DNA from: Candidatus Protochlamydia amoebophila UWE25
GTDB taxonomy: Bacteria; Chlamydiota; Chlamydiia; Chlamydiales; Parachlamydiaceae
Assembly (NCBI RefSeq): GCF_000011565.2
Contig: NC_005861.2
Coordinates: forward strand, 1,240,001 to 1,304,000
DNA length: 64,000 nucleotides
Direction: 5' to 3'
The notes below the pieces were generated by a model. That model searched no databases. It saw only the letters and a program-made list of their open reading frames with translations, and had not been told where the DNA came from. This document shows, one piece after another, positions 8,105 through 21,546 of the stretch. The translations under genes were made by a program, and so were the position numbers. Positions within the stretch are counted from its first letter, which is position 1, and every line of letters begins with the position of its first letter.

Positions 8105-8248
8105 TTAATTGTATACATCTCTATGTTTTAATATTGAAAATTCTTTAATTGCTTTTAGATGATTTGGCTCAAGATTGAAAACTGTCTGATAGTATTTGAT
8201 GGCAACTTTCAAATATTTAACAACTTTATATTCATTTTCATGAGTAGC
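8105..8248 (-). pseudogene. C-terminal remnant of a TPR protein
   Basis: An open frame on the minus strand encodes KATHENEYKVVKYLKVAIKY then YQTVFNLEPNHLKAIKEFSI, ending in LKHRDVYN and a stop. The pattern A-x2-YY-x4-x-LEPNHLKA is typical of one tetratricopeptide repeat. There is no start codon in a sensible place, and the frame is closed by a stop at 8299..8297, next to the rRNA terminator. It is therefore the tail of a lost gene. Confidence 0.5.
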
Positions 8249-8321
8249 TTTATTGGGGGGTGTCAGGGCAAATAATGGGCGGTTGGCAAGGAAGCCTCAA
8301 AGAAAAGGGAAGAAAGGGGGC

Positions 8322-8358
8322 AAAAAAAAAGGGCCTTAAAACGGGGTGTTTTAAGGCC
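8322..8358 (-). terminator. rRNA operon terminator
   Basis: A perfect 11-bp stem (GGCCTTAAAAC / GTTTTAAGGCC) with a 5-base loop is followed on the minus strand by a run of nine T. It lies 12 bases past the 5S gene and is a textbook Rho-independent terminator. Confidence 0.9.
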
Positions 8359-8369
8359 AAAAAGAAAAG

Positions 8370-8486
8370 TTTGGCGGCGACCTACTCTCCCACACTCTTG
8401 TGTGCAGTACCATCGGCGATGAAAGGCTTGACTTCTGAGTTCGGAATGGGTTCAGGTATTTCCCTTTCTCTAATGCCACCAAACGA
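8370..8486 (-). rRNA. rrf: 5S ribosomal RNA
   Basis: The complement carries the classic 5S 3' half on the plus strand (CCTACTCTCCCACACTCTTG, then GTACCATCGGCGATGAAAGG and GAGTTCGGAATGGGTTCAGG). Ends are estimated from the terminal stem and may be off by a few bases. Confidence 0.93.
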
Positions 8487-8506
8487 AAATCATAAAAGGT
8501 TTAAGT

Positions 8507-8544
8507 TTCACTTATCAAAATCAGCTCTTGAAAACAATCTCACA
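8507..8544 (-). other. 23S processing stem, 3' arm
   Basis: TTCACTTATCAAAATCAGCT and the bases after it are complementary, with few mismatches, to 11641-11679 upstream of the 23S gene. The two arms would pair around the 23S precursor to form the usual RNase III substrate. Confidence 0.75.
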
Positions 8545-8612
8545 CGCTTGATTTTTTATTTCGCACCACACTGTTTGTGCTAAAGGGAATGGTTTTCATC
8601 CTTTAGAAAAAA

Positions 8613-11565
<2,953 letters not shown>

Positions 11566-11640
11566 AAAAATTTTAGTCTCAAGCAATTAAGTATGAGTTA
11601 CGACTCACATAAGCTGATCGCTTATGTCACTTAAATTTTT

Positions 11641-11679
11641 GTGTGAAGATTATTCTCAAGCGCTGATTTTGATCAGTGA
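11641..11679 (-). other. 23S processing stem, 5' arm
   Basis: Pairs with 8507-8544. It lies in the 16S-23S spacer about 75 bases before the mature 23S 5' end. Confidence 0.75.
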
Positions 11680-11794
11680 ATTTGTGATGACTTTTGTCAT
11701 CTTTACTTTTCACGTTTCTTGTTCTTTCGAACAATCAACGTTTCAGATTAAACTTGATTCTTAAACTTTTATGACTTTCAAAATAGTTTCTGTC

Positions 11795-11837
11795 GTTTGA
11801 CAGTATAAGTAAGACAATGTACGAAGCATAGAGCTTG
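11795..11837 (-). other. 16S processing stem, 3' arm
   Basis: GTTTGACAGTATAAGTAAGA and the following bases are complementary to 13500-13547 upstream of 16S, with a few bulges. The arms enclose the 16S precursor and would be cut by RNase III. Confidence 0.8.
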
Positions 11838-11871
11838 CCCAACCTGTTTGCTAAGTTAGCAAACTGTCCTT

Positions 11872-13410
<1,539 letters not shown>

Positions 13411-13499
13411 AAAAATAAACTCTTGAAAACCTGAGTTGATTATATTAATCTGCACTACTTAAACGTAGTGCTATATGTGGGGCATCTTCATGCCTCACA

Positions 13500-13547
13500 C
13501 AAGCTCTATTGTTTGCTTGCACATTGTCTTTCTTATACTGTCAAAAC
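13500..13547 (-). other. 16S processing stem, 5' arm
   Basis: Pairs with 11795-11837. It lies 90-140 bases before the mature 16S 5' end. Confidence 0.8.
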
Positions 13548-13608
13548 AATCTCGCGTCGCTCAAAACGATCGCTATTCTTACGATTAATTTATCGTTAGA
13601 GTACACAA

Positions 13609-13637
13609 AGATTAGCGAAATGAAGGAATTAATGCAA
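13609..13637 (-). promoter_or_regulatory. Candidate rRNA operon promoter
   Basis: On the minus strand TTGCAT and TAATCT are separated by 17 bases, about 60 bases before the 16S processing stem. This fits a sigma-66/sigma-70 type promoter. Other AT-rich pairs nearby are possible, so the exact start needs mapping. Confidence 0.45.
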
Positions 13638-14117
13638 CAGCTAAAAAATAAAACTCTTTAAAAAATGCACAAACAACTTATTATGAGTTGATAAAACTTG
13701 AGTGTATTGCTCTCACCACATTTCTTTCTTCTTTACTAGCTCCTTTTTTTACCTTCTAACTTTTTACAAGATAAACTTCCCGTCAGTTTAAGCTTTAATA
13801 CCAACATTGCACAATCGCCATTGCAACCTTTACTTATAGTTTTGAATCGTGCAAAGGAGGGCGAGAGCAACTAAAACAATTAAATATAAATAACTTGAGT
13901 AAAAAATAAATTTCATTTAAAAATTTTTTAGTTTTAAAAATTTTTGAAAATTTATCCGGGAGAAAAGTTAAAAAAGAAACGATTGCTACTTAAAGTAAAT
14001 TTAAAAAGGTTGAGGTATCAGAGACACCCAAAGACACCCAAACCAATTTTTATAATTTCTACTCAAGAAGTCGTATATATAGAAAAAGAAAGATAGATAA
14101 ATTGATGATTAAGCTTA
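13638..14117. other. Intergenic region between the OTU-like operon and the rRNA operon
   Basis: AT-rich with no gene that I can support. It holds the tandem GACACCCAAAGACACCCAAA at about 14025-14042 and a run of AAATTTTT-rich palindromic sequence at 13910-13955, which could end transcription from the OTU-like genes. There is no clear hairpin plus U-run. Confidence 0.4.
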
Positions 14118-16715
14118 TTAAAAAGCTCTATTAGAATAAGCATGCAGATAAATTTTATCATAAGCTGATTTTGACTCTGGGGTAAGCAAAGCTGAATTTT
14201 TTTTCACCTTAGGCCAAAGTGGCTCATAAGTAGGCGTTTTCCCATTCCCATGGAGGGTAGTTTTATACAAATATAAAACCTCGAAGGTATTGGGACCAAA
14301 GTAGTAATAGCTGGATTCAGGAACTGTTAAACCAAATTCATTTAAAATAAGGGGTTGATTTAATTCCTGCCTGGCCGCTATCCCTGAATCTATAATTACC
14401 GCTATTTTCACTCCAATGACCTCAGCCATTAATTGAATTTCCAGATCGCCAAAATTACTTACATTAATAATTGGATAATTCTTACCTCTCATATAACTTT
14501 GGTATTTCTCGATAGAGAGTTTATATTCATTATAAATTTGATTTTTAAACTGTGCCGCCTTTTCAGGAATATCAAGATAAGCAGCAATGGCATTTTTCAA
14601 CTGTTTTACAGTTGATTCCGATATAAGCTCCCTTTCAGTTGTCAATAAAGCGGAAAACGCACTCATCAAACACCCATGCGGGCTAAAATAGGGATGTTTA
14701 TGCCAATATTGCATATCTATTCCAACATAATTTGTGGGACAGATTTGTCCCTTTGGATTAACAGCTTCACGATTCAAGCCTCTATAAAAATCCTGATAGG
14801 TTTTTACTGTATCCTGAATAACATGTTTCAAATTTGAGTCTAAGCAAGCATGATTAGGAGTCCAGGGAATTGTCCCGGTCTGAGAAGTCGAGGCAGTTTT
14901 CAATTCACCAGTTTCTACTTTAAATTTTTTGAAAGGTTTAACCCCTTCATCGTCATATAAATCCCTTAAAATGATTAAATGTTGAGGACCAAATTTTGTT
15001 TTAAGCGTCAAAGCAAGATTGCAAATTAATTGAAAAGTTGTTTTTATTTTTTCAACTCTTTGATTATCTTTTTGCTGCAAAAATTTTCGCGTATTAATCA
15101 TTTCTGGATGATCTTCTTCAATTAAGTCTTCCATTACTAAATTAAATAAATGCAGTTTTTCTTCCTCAGATAAATCAACTAACAACCTTTTTAAACTTTC
15201 AGGATCATAGGATGGTAGTGAGTTATTTTGACATGGCTCCACTGCATAAGTAAATTCATCCACAACTCGATTAATTCTTCGTAAATGGTCAGAATTAGCC
15301 GTTTCACCATAAGGGCAATCAAGCACTATTTCAGGTGCAGGAGCAGCAAGGGAAACTCCGTCTACATTCAATTTTAATAAATATCCTCTACAGCCATTTT
15401 CTTCTAATCGACTATGAGTCATAAATTTTAATACCATAAATCGATACAAGGCTTGGCAATTCCATTCATAGCTAACTGTATAGAGATGCTTATTAAAATT
15501 AATCTTTCCATGTTTAGCTAATTCCACTAATTCTTTAAATGAATTAGCGTAAAGAACTTCTAAAAACTCTCGGGCTGTCTTTATTCCTTTATAATTTTTT
15601 ACATACTCTGTTTCTTTAGATGGATCAAAATCTCCGTCAAAATTTAGTCCATAATCCCCTGGAATGACGCCTTGATTTTCAACTCGGGCATATGCTTGGT
15701 TGATTTGGCCTATTTGGCTATAAACCTTTTCAGTTGGTGTCAAATCTGCACTTTCTCTTTCCAAATCTTTTTTTAATTGGAATAACTTCTGTGTCAGTTC
15801 TTGCTCACGTCGAATTTTTACTTTTAACTCTTCTAAGGCTAATGTTGGATTATCTAAAGTTTTTTTTGAGAGCATTTTTTTAGCTTTTTCTATAATAAGA
15901 GTATTTAAATTTTCTAAATCTTTTACTCTGCACTTTAAGAAAGCCACGGATCCTAATTTTTCCACCTCATAGCTAGCATTTTGTTTAGCCAAGTTTTTCA
16001 CTTCCGAATCCAATCTTTCAATTTCTTGTGCCAGCCATTTAAGCCTCTCTTTTTTCTCATTAATTTGGAAAAAATCGTTCCCGATAGGTAACCTAGCAAT
16101 TTTAACTTTTAAACTTTTGGTTCTTCGTAAAAAATTTAATTGATTATTAATCTGTTTAGCTAATTCTATTTGTCGTTGAGAAATAATAACCTGAAAATTT
16201 TCGGTTTCTCTTTTTAAATTCGCGATATGTAATTTATTTTGTCTAAATTGATAGAAACTATAAAATCCGATAGAAACAATATTAGCTAATAGAAGACCTA
16301 AAAAAGTTATGCGTGGGACTGCAAAATTTTGCATAACAAGGCTTTGCTCGTTGTTCAAAATGCTTTCTAATGACCGCTTCTTTAACTGCTCATTCGTTAT
16401 ATTTATATCTTCAATTCTGTTATCAAAATTTAAGGTCAAATCAGTTTGTTGAACTTCTTTTTCTAATGTAAAGATCTTATTTTTTAAATTTTCAAATCTT
16501 TCCAGAAGTTCTCGCGTGTTAGATACTAACTTTGCCTGTTTACACTTGATATGTTGAATTTTTCGTTGTTGTTCAACAATACGCCTGACTCCATATTTAC
16601 CTAAACTTAAGATATTTAAAACAATAAACGTCACATGATTGAATGCAATAAGTGATTCAGACTGAGGAGCATAAACGTTTCCTAAACTGCTTGGTTGTAC
16701 TGTCAAGTTACTCAT
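14118..16715 (-). CDS. Membrane-hairpin, coiled-coil protein with C-terminal OTU-like protease domain, 865 aa
   Basis: Not recognised as a named gene. Two hydrophobic lobes end in similar motifs: residues ~24-43 (LNILSLGKYG) and ~134-155 (ANIVSIGFYSFY). Each is followed by a charged coiled coil (~46-128 and ~157-330). A conserved block GDYGLN sits at 353-358. The C-terminal part has the order of an OTU cysteine protease: GCLMSAFSAL with Cys682, a helix LKNAIAAYL, YQSYMRG, then FGDLEIQLMAEVIGVKIAVI, YYYFGPNT, and a late His822 before TYEPLW. The family role would be cleavage of ubiquitin chains. Paired hydrophobic lobes recall chlamydial inclusion-membrane proteins. The start is supported by AGGA five bases before the ATG. 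It is the second gene of a pair with the paralog 67 bp upstream. The OTU assignment is inferred from the motif pattern only. Confidence 0.75.
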   Translation of the reverse strand: MSNLTVQPSSLGNVYAPQSESLIAFNHVTFIVLNILSLGKYGVRRIVEQQRKIQHIKCKQAKLVSNTRELLERFENLKNKIFTLEKEVQQTDLTLNFDNRIEDINITNEQLKKRSLESILNNEQSLVMQNFAVPRITFLGLLLANIVSIGFYSFYQFRQNKLHIANLKRETENFQVIISQRQIELAKQINNQLNFLRRTKSLKVKIARLPIGNDFFQINEKKERLKWLAQEIERLDSEVKNLAKQNASYEVEKLGSVAFLKCRVKDLENLNTLIIEKAKKMLSKKTLDNPTLALEELKVKIRREQELTQKLFQLKKDLERESADLTPTEKVYSQIGQINQAYARVENQGVIPGDYGLNFDGDFDPSKETEYVKNYKGIKTAREFLEVLYANSFKELVELAKHGKINFNKHLYTVSYEWNCQALYRFMVLKFMTHSRLEENGCRGYLLKLNVDGVSLAAPAPEIVLDCPYGETANSDHLRRINRVVDEFTYAVEPCQNNSLPSYDPESLKRLLVDLSEEEKLHLFNLVMEDLIEEDHPEMINTRKFLQQKDNQRVEKIKTTFQLICNLALTLKTKFGPQHLIILRDLYDDEGVKPFKKFKVETGELKTASTSQTGTIPWTPNHACLDSNLKHVIQDTVKTYQDFYRGLNREAVNPKGQICPTNYVGIDMQYWHKHPYFSPHGCLMSAFSALLTTERELISESTVKQLKNAIAAYLDIPEKAAQFKNQIYNEYKLSIEKYQSYMRGKNYPIINVSNFGDLEIQLMAEVIGVKIAVIIDSGIAARQELNQPLILNEFGLTVPESSYYYFGPNTFEVLYLYKTTLHGNGKTPTYEPLWPKVKKNSALLTPESKSAYDKIYLHAYSNRAF

Positions 16716-16782
16716 AAATTCCTATATACTTATGATAATTCGTATTAATTTATACTCTCATACCTTAGACACCCTAAAGCAA

Positions 16783-19389
16783 TTAATCTTTAGCTTGAGC
16801 TAACAATCTCCAATAAAGGTGCAATTTATTAACAGTGCTTTCAATCCTTTCGACAATCCCCTCTCCAAATACATTTTCATCAAATGAACTTAGATAAGTT
16901 TTTAAATTCTCACCTTTATGATATTTTGAAAATAATCCATAGTAAGTGACACTCGGATGATTATAAAGGTAATAAACTTCTTTTGTGTTTGGTCCAAAGT
17001 AATTGATTTGACCAGCTGGAATCATAGCTCCAGATTCATCAAGAGCCGTATTTTGGCCAAGCACAAATACACCTATTTTCACCCCGATTAATCGAGCAGT
17101 CAATTCAATCTCAATATCAGAATATTCGGAAATCATTTCTATCGATTCTCCTCTCAACCACTTTTGGTATTGTTTGAGAGACCAATGATAATCTTGTTTA
17201 ATTCTATCTTTAAATTCTTTTGCTGTTTCTTCGTTATCTAAACAATCTGCCACCGCTTCTTTTAAAAATTTTAAATATCTTTTATTAACATAATTTTCAT
17301 TTGTCATAATGATAGCTAAGAGATTGGAGAACAAACACCCGCGAGGAGAAGTATCGTAAACATAGCCTTCTAACAATTCATGACTCCCGTAGTATTGTTC
17401 AGAGAGTCCTTTGATTTTATCATCACTCTTCCATTGAGCTGCATATGCTTTATTTAAAGGATTTTGCAAATAACCAGGGATCATTTGCATCATTTGTAAG
17501 ATAGAATGATCTGCTTGAGCCTCTTGCAAAGCAGTATAAAGCAAAGGATATTTCGCAAGAATTTCAATATTCATTTGCCATGCTACAATAGGTGCAGAGT
17601 CTTCGATTTGATCCAAAATGTTTATGCTTACTTTCTTATAAGGAGTTACAAGAGGTTTATCATTTGTCATTTTTTCCTGCCAAACGACTCCTGTATGCTT
17701 TTCAAAATTTTTCATAATAGAGGCAGCTATATCACAAACATGGTCATAAACAAGATTAACAAGCGCAACTCTTTTTTTATCCCCCCTTGTAACAAATTCT
17801 CTCAAACTTTTACTTTCTTGACTTCCTTCTTCGAAAAAAGGATCCATAAGCCAATAATAAAGATATTGTTGCTCTTCTTCAGTCAACAAAATCCAAATTC
17901 GTTTTGCTCTTACAGGATCTATTCCATATTGTAAACCTGCCGTCCCCGAAACTGGGCCAAATGGGTCTTCATTTCTCAAAATGATTTTGCTTCCGAAGCG
18001 GCCATTTTCAAAAGTTCCTACTTGAGCAGGATTAGAAGGCCTCATTTCTAGCTCAGAAGCTCTTCCGATTTTCAATTTTATTCCTTGACAGTCTCTGACA
18101 ATAGCACCATGCTCTAATACATCTAATACGAGAAGTTGATAAATAGCCATTTTACTATATAAATAGTCTGGATCTAGATAAATCATTTCACTATCATTAA
18201 ATTTAACATTCGATGTTGAGTCATTGCCTAATTTAAGCATTTTGTCTAAAATATATGTCAAACTTTCATTTATGAATTTCTCCGGAGTCACTGTTTTTTC
18301 ATTTCGTTTAACGTAATCTGTAAACAAATTCTCTTCATCATCATTACTATTTAAACCATAATCTCCTTGTACTTCTTCATCAGCTAAAACGATTCCATAC
18401 TGATCTAATGTCTTTTTGTCTGAGGGATTTATCGGTTTTAACTGCCCAAGAATAGACGTTCCTGACTGTTTTTTTATACGAGAAATTTGGTCTAATTTTT
18501 GCTGTAATTGCTTTACTTTAGCCTTATCTTGTCCAATAACTTCTAAAGTTTTTTCATAAGTCATTTGTTCAAAAACGTCTGCATAGACTTTTTTTAATGC
18601 TAAACGTTGGCTGTCCAGTTTGACGCACTGCTCCTGCAATCTTGTTAAATCAATATGAAGCGTTTCCCAGTTCTTTTTATCAGATTCTAGTTTCCTTAAA
18701 CAAGCTTCGTCTTCAATTAATTTTTGTCTAATTTCTGAAATTTCATTTTCTATGATATGGGGATTTTGGCTATAAGCTTGTAAACCTTTTTGCCAACTTA
18801 CAAATGATTTTGCGATTTTTATATTTGATAAAATTTGATGCTCTTTTTGCTCGTTATCCCTCTGAAATTTATCTTTAATGTAATTATTTTGCTTTATCAA
18901 AAGCGAAACTTTTTTATTTAATAAAGAATTTTGATAGGCACTGTAAATACCTAAAGTTAAGAAATTTGTTATTAAATTTTTTAAAAAATTAGCAAAACTG
19001 ATAGATAAATCTGAATCTGGGAATAATAAGCTAAATTGTCTTTTTAAGTTTTTAGTTTCGATTTCTAAGGTAGTTAAATTTTCCTCTGAAATGAAAGTCG
19101 CACCTTGAGTTTTATTTAAAATTTCTTCACGAACAGTTGCTAAGCGGCTTTCTAGATCATTCCATTTCTGGATGAAATTAGATAATTCCTCTTGCATTTG
19201 TTTTTGCACGCGTTCAAGATTATTTATCTTATTTTTTTTCGCTAAAATTTCCAAACTACCGTAAGTACCTAGGGTGATGGTATTAAAAAATATAAAAGTT
19301 ATCGTCTCCACAAGTGAATTGACGGTTGCTGTGAAAGGATTAAAATTTTGTCCAAATTGAATAGATGTGTGTAGATCACCAACCAACAT
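16783..19389 (-). CDS. Paralogous membrane-hairpin, coiled-coil protein with OTU-like domain, 868 aa
   Basis: Same architecture as the 865-aa neighbour although the sequences have diverged widely: hydrophobic lobes ~29-48 (FFNTITLGTYGSL) and ~132-152 (LITNFLTLGIYSAY), coiled coils ~50-118 and ~155-310, and GDYGLN at 342-347. The OTU-like core is DTSPRGCLFSNLLAI with Cys685, LKEAVADCL, YQKWLRG, SDIEIELTARLIGVKIGVFV, NYFGPNT and a late His811 (NHPSVTYYGLF). Conserved Cys, aromatic FGPN segment and His in both copies suggest both are active proteases. AAGGG stands six bases before the ATG. The pair probably forms one operon with its promoter beyond 19390. A likely role is a secreted or inclusion-membrane deubiquitinase (inference). 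Confidence 0.75.
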   Translation of the reverse strand: MLVGDLHTSIQFGQNFNPFTATVNSLVETITFIFFNTITLGTYGSLEILAKKNKINNLERVQKQMQEELSNFIQKWNDLESRLATVREEILNKTQGATFISEENLTTLEIETKNLKRQFSLLFPDSDLSISFANFLKNLITNFLTLGIYSAYQNSLLNKKVSLLIKQNNYIKDKFQRDNEQKEHQILSNIKIAKSFVSWQKGLQAYSQNPHIIENEISEIRQKLIEDEACLRKLESDKKNWETLHIDLTRLQEQCVKLDSQRLALKKVYADVFEQMTYEKTLEVIGQDKAKVKQLQQKLDQISRIKKQSGTSILGQLKPINPSDKKTLDQYGIVLADEEVQGDYGLNSNDDEENLFTDYVKRNEKTVTPEKFINESLTYILDKMLKLGNDSTSNVKFNDSEMIYLDPDYLYSKMAIYQLLVLDVLEHGAIVRDCQGIKLKIGRASELEMRPSNPAQVGTFENGRFGSKIILRNEDPFGPVSGTAGLQYGIDPVRAKRIWILLTEEEQQYLYYWLMDPFFEEGSQESKSLREFVTRGDKKRVALVNLVYDHVCDIAASIMKNFEKHTGVVWQEKMTNDKPLVTPYKKVSINILDQIEDSAPIVAWQMNIEILAKYPLLYTALQEAQADHSILQMMQMIPGYLQNPLNKAYAAQWKSDDKIKGLSEQYYGSHELLEGYVYDTSPRGCLFSNLLAIIMTNENYVNKRYLKFLKEAVADCLDNEETAKEFKDRIKQDYHWSLKQYQKWLRGESIEMISEYSDIEIELTARLIGVKIGVFVLGQNTALDESGAMIPAGQINYFGPNTKEVYYLYNHPSVTYYGLFSKYHKGENLKTYLSSFDENVFGEGIVERIESTVNKLHLYWRLLAQAKD

Positions 19390-20499
19390 GTTATCCCTTC
19401 TTAACTGGAAAAATTAATTAAATTAAATAATTTTGAAAATCCAATAAATTCTTAATATAATGCATATTAAAAATAAAAATTAAACACTAACTATTTTTTA
19501 GATAGAATTTAATCCAAATTCTCATTCATATAGAGAACTGCAATCTACCTCAAGGAAAAAAAGATGGGATAAATATATTGTTAATTTTTTATTAATAATT
19601 GAATGAGTCTGCCTTTCTAATTTAGATTAATCAGCTCAACTGCTATTTTTGATAAATGATATGTCACATCTTTCATACAGAAAATGCTATACTAAAAGAG
19701 AGAAAAATAAAACCGATTCTCAGCTTAATAAAAGCAGGAATTTTTCTGCTCAATTCTTAACAATTGCAGATTTTGAATTAACACAAATACTTAAAATAAG
19801 TTTTAAACTTCTCGAATTATAAAAAAAATTAGAAATAGAAAGTCTAAAGTTTATTAAGAATACTATCTCTTCATTACAATTTAATTATCATAGTCATTTA
19901 ATAGTTCTTAAACATCATGCTCAAGCAATATTATAAAATTCGAATCACCTTAATCTATAAATGAAATTCGATAAAGGAAAATTAATTCACAAACTGTAAT
20001 TTCAAGTTGGTTTACCATACACTGAGTTCATCAGGAGACTTATGCTATTTTAAATCAACAACTATTTCAAGTTTTTATAATTCAACAAAATTCTGTAGAT
20101 ATAGGTTACAATCCCACAATAGCGAAAATTCAACTTTAAGAGCTGTAACTAAATTTCCAATTTTGTATCTTTCAGACTATGGAAAACTTGTTTGGCTTCT
20201 ACAGTTTAGTAATAAAGGCTGTTGGGCTAGGATTTAATAAGCATTTGCAGTCTTTATATTTAAATTTCTTAATAAATTTTATTCAGAATTCTAAAAAATA
20301 ATTTAAATAAACTTATCGTAGCTAAAAATAAAAAATTTAAAAATTAGTTTAAATTAATGATCATGCGCACTTGCTAGACCTCACGGATTTTACAAATGAA
20401 AAATTTTAATGTGAAACCACAATAAATTTTTCTTTTAACTCGAGTGTGAATTCTTTTCACTGACAGACATTGCATCAGAATTAAAAAATCTAATAGAAG
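19390..20499. other. 1.1-kb intergenic region
   Basis: Very AT-rich. The upstream part should hold the promoter of the OTU-like pair. A plus-strand stretch at about 19770-19935 reads like protein in one frame (ESLKFIKNTISSLQFNYHSH) but has a stop and no clear start, so it may be a gene remnant. A 76-codon frame at 20007-20237 has no ribosome binding site and an unconvincing composition. I see no tRNA or known RNA. Confidence 0.4.
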
Positions 20500-21195
20500 T
20501 TATAAGTACTTTTCATTAATAGATTTTTTCAACTGGTAATAAACCGTATCAGAATTTTGATTTCCATCAAATTTTAACAGAATTCCTTGATCAGTATAAT
20601 ATTGAATAAGAGGGCTTGTCAACTCATGATAAACTTCTAATCTTTTTAAAACTATGTTGGCATCATCATCTGGACGACGATAAATCTCTCCCCCACATTT
20701 ATCACAAACTCCAGGAAGACGAGGAGAAGAAGAATAAAGATTATAAACCATTCCGCAATTCTTACAAACAAGCCGACCTTCTGCTCGCTTAACAATCACT
20801 GCATCGGGAACTTCTAAATATAAAACAATCAGAGGGATTTTTATATCCCGTTTACCAGCTAAAGCTTCTGCTTGTGCGACAGTACGAGGAAAACCATCTA
20901 GTAAATATCCTCTAGCACAATCTGGATGGGCAAGTCGATCAAACAGCATATCCATTACAAATTCGTCGGGCACTAATTTTCCTGCTTGAATAAATTCTTT
21001 TGCCTTCAAACCGATAATCGTTTCTTTTGACATATGCTCTCTAAAAAGATCGCCGCTAGAGATGTGAGGAATTTGATATTCATGCGCAAGTCTTTTTGCT
21101 TGAGTTCCTTTTCCCGAGCCTGGAGGGCCAAGTAAAATTAAAGCAACGGCTGCTTGAGTACTGACTAGAGGTTTTGTGCTTTTTATCATAATCAT
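20500..21195 (-). CDS. adk: Adenylate kinase
   Basis: Catalyses ATP + AMP = 2 ADP in the cytoplasm and keeps the adenylate pool balanced. At 231 aa it is a long-form enzyme. The P-loop GPPGSGKGTQ is at ~22-31, the AMP-binding segment ISSGDLFREH follows, and DGFPRT is present. The lid domain carries a four-cysteine zinc site (CKNC and CDKC), as in Gram-positive and many chlamydial forms. The C-terminus is complete. The N-terminal ~17 residues before the first strand are longer than usual; the ATG two codons in (MIK) is an equally good start, and no clear Shine-Dalgarno separates them. The gene stands alone, flanked by long non-coding stretches. Confidence 0.95.
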   Translation of the reverse strand: MIMIKSTKPLVSTQAAVALILLGPPGSGKGTQAKRLAHEYQIPHISSGDLFREHMSKETIIGLKAKEFIQAGKLVPDEFVMDMLFDRLAHPDCARGYLLDGFPRTVAQAEALAGKRDIKIPLIVLYLEVPDAVIVKRAEGRLVCKNCGMVYNLYSSSPRLPGVCDKCGGEIYRRPDDDANIVLKRLEVYHELTSPLIQYYTDQGILLKFDGNQNSDTVYYQLKKSINEKYL

Positions 21196-21546
21196 TGGAA
21201 AGTTAAATAAAAAAAAATAGAATAGACAAAATAAAAATCTTAATCAAGGACTATACTCAAAGTAGTGATATTTTCAATTTGATTTAATATTTCTTGAAAA
21301 ATTCGTTACTCAAGAAAAGCCTAAAAAAGTTTTCCCCATTTGATTAAAAGTTTCAATAATGATTACTTCCCAACTTTTTATATCCTACTTTTTCCAAGAG
21401 TAAGTAAATTCTTTTGAAACTTTTATGTGAGCATAAGAACCGTAATTTCATATTATTTAATTGGCTCGAGCTTTGAGTTTTCTAGATTTATTGTTAACAT
21501 TTGTTAATTAAGATAAGTTTATTTAAATTATTAGGATAATTTTTCA
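21196..21546. other. Divergent intergenic region between adk and ribD
   Basis: AT-rich. It should contain promoters for both divergent genes. I looked for an FMN riboswitch before ribD and do not see its conserved core, so riboflavin control of that kind is unlikely here. Confidence 0.4.

Larger units (their letters stand above)
11566..11871 (-). other. 16S-23S spacer without tRNA genes
   Basis: The spacer of about 306 bp contains the 5' arm of the 23S processing stem and the 3' arm of the 16S stem (11795-11837). I find no tRNA-Ile, tRNA-Ala or other cloverleaf, unlike the spacers of many other bacteria but as in Chlamydia. Confidence 0.8.

Noticed and set aside
11566-11871. tRNA-Ile or tRNA-Ala in the rRNA spacer
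   Set aside because: No cloverleaf or TTCGA-type T-arm in a suitable position; the repeats there are explained by processing stems.
20007-20237. 76-codon plus-strand frame between the OTU-like genes and adk
   Set aside because: No ribosome site, composition rich in Ser/Phe/Tyr as expected from AT-rich noise, no motif.
21196-21546. Possible FMN riboswitch upstream of ribD
   Set aside because: The conserved RFN core is not seen.
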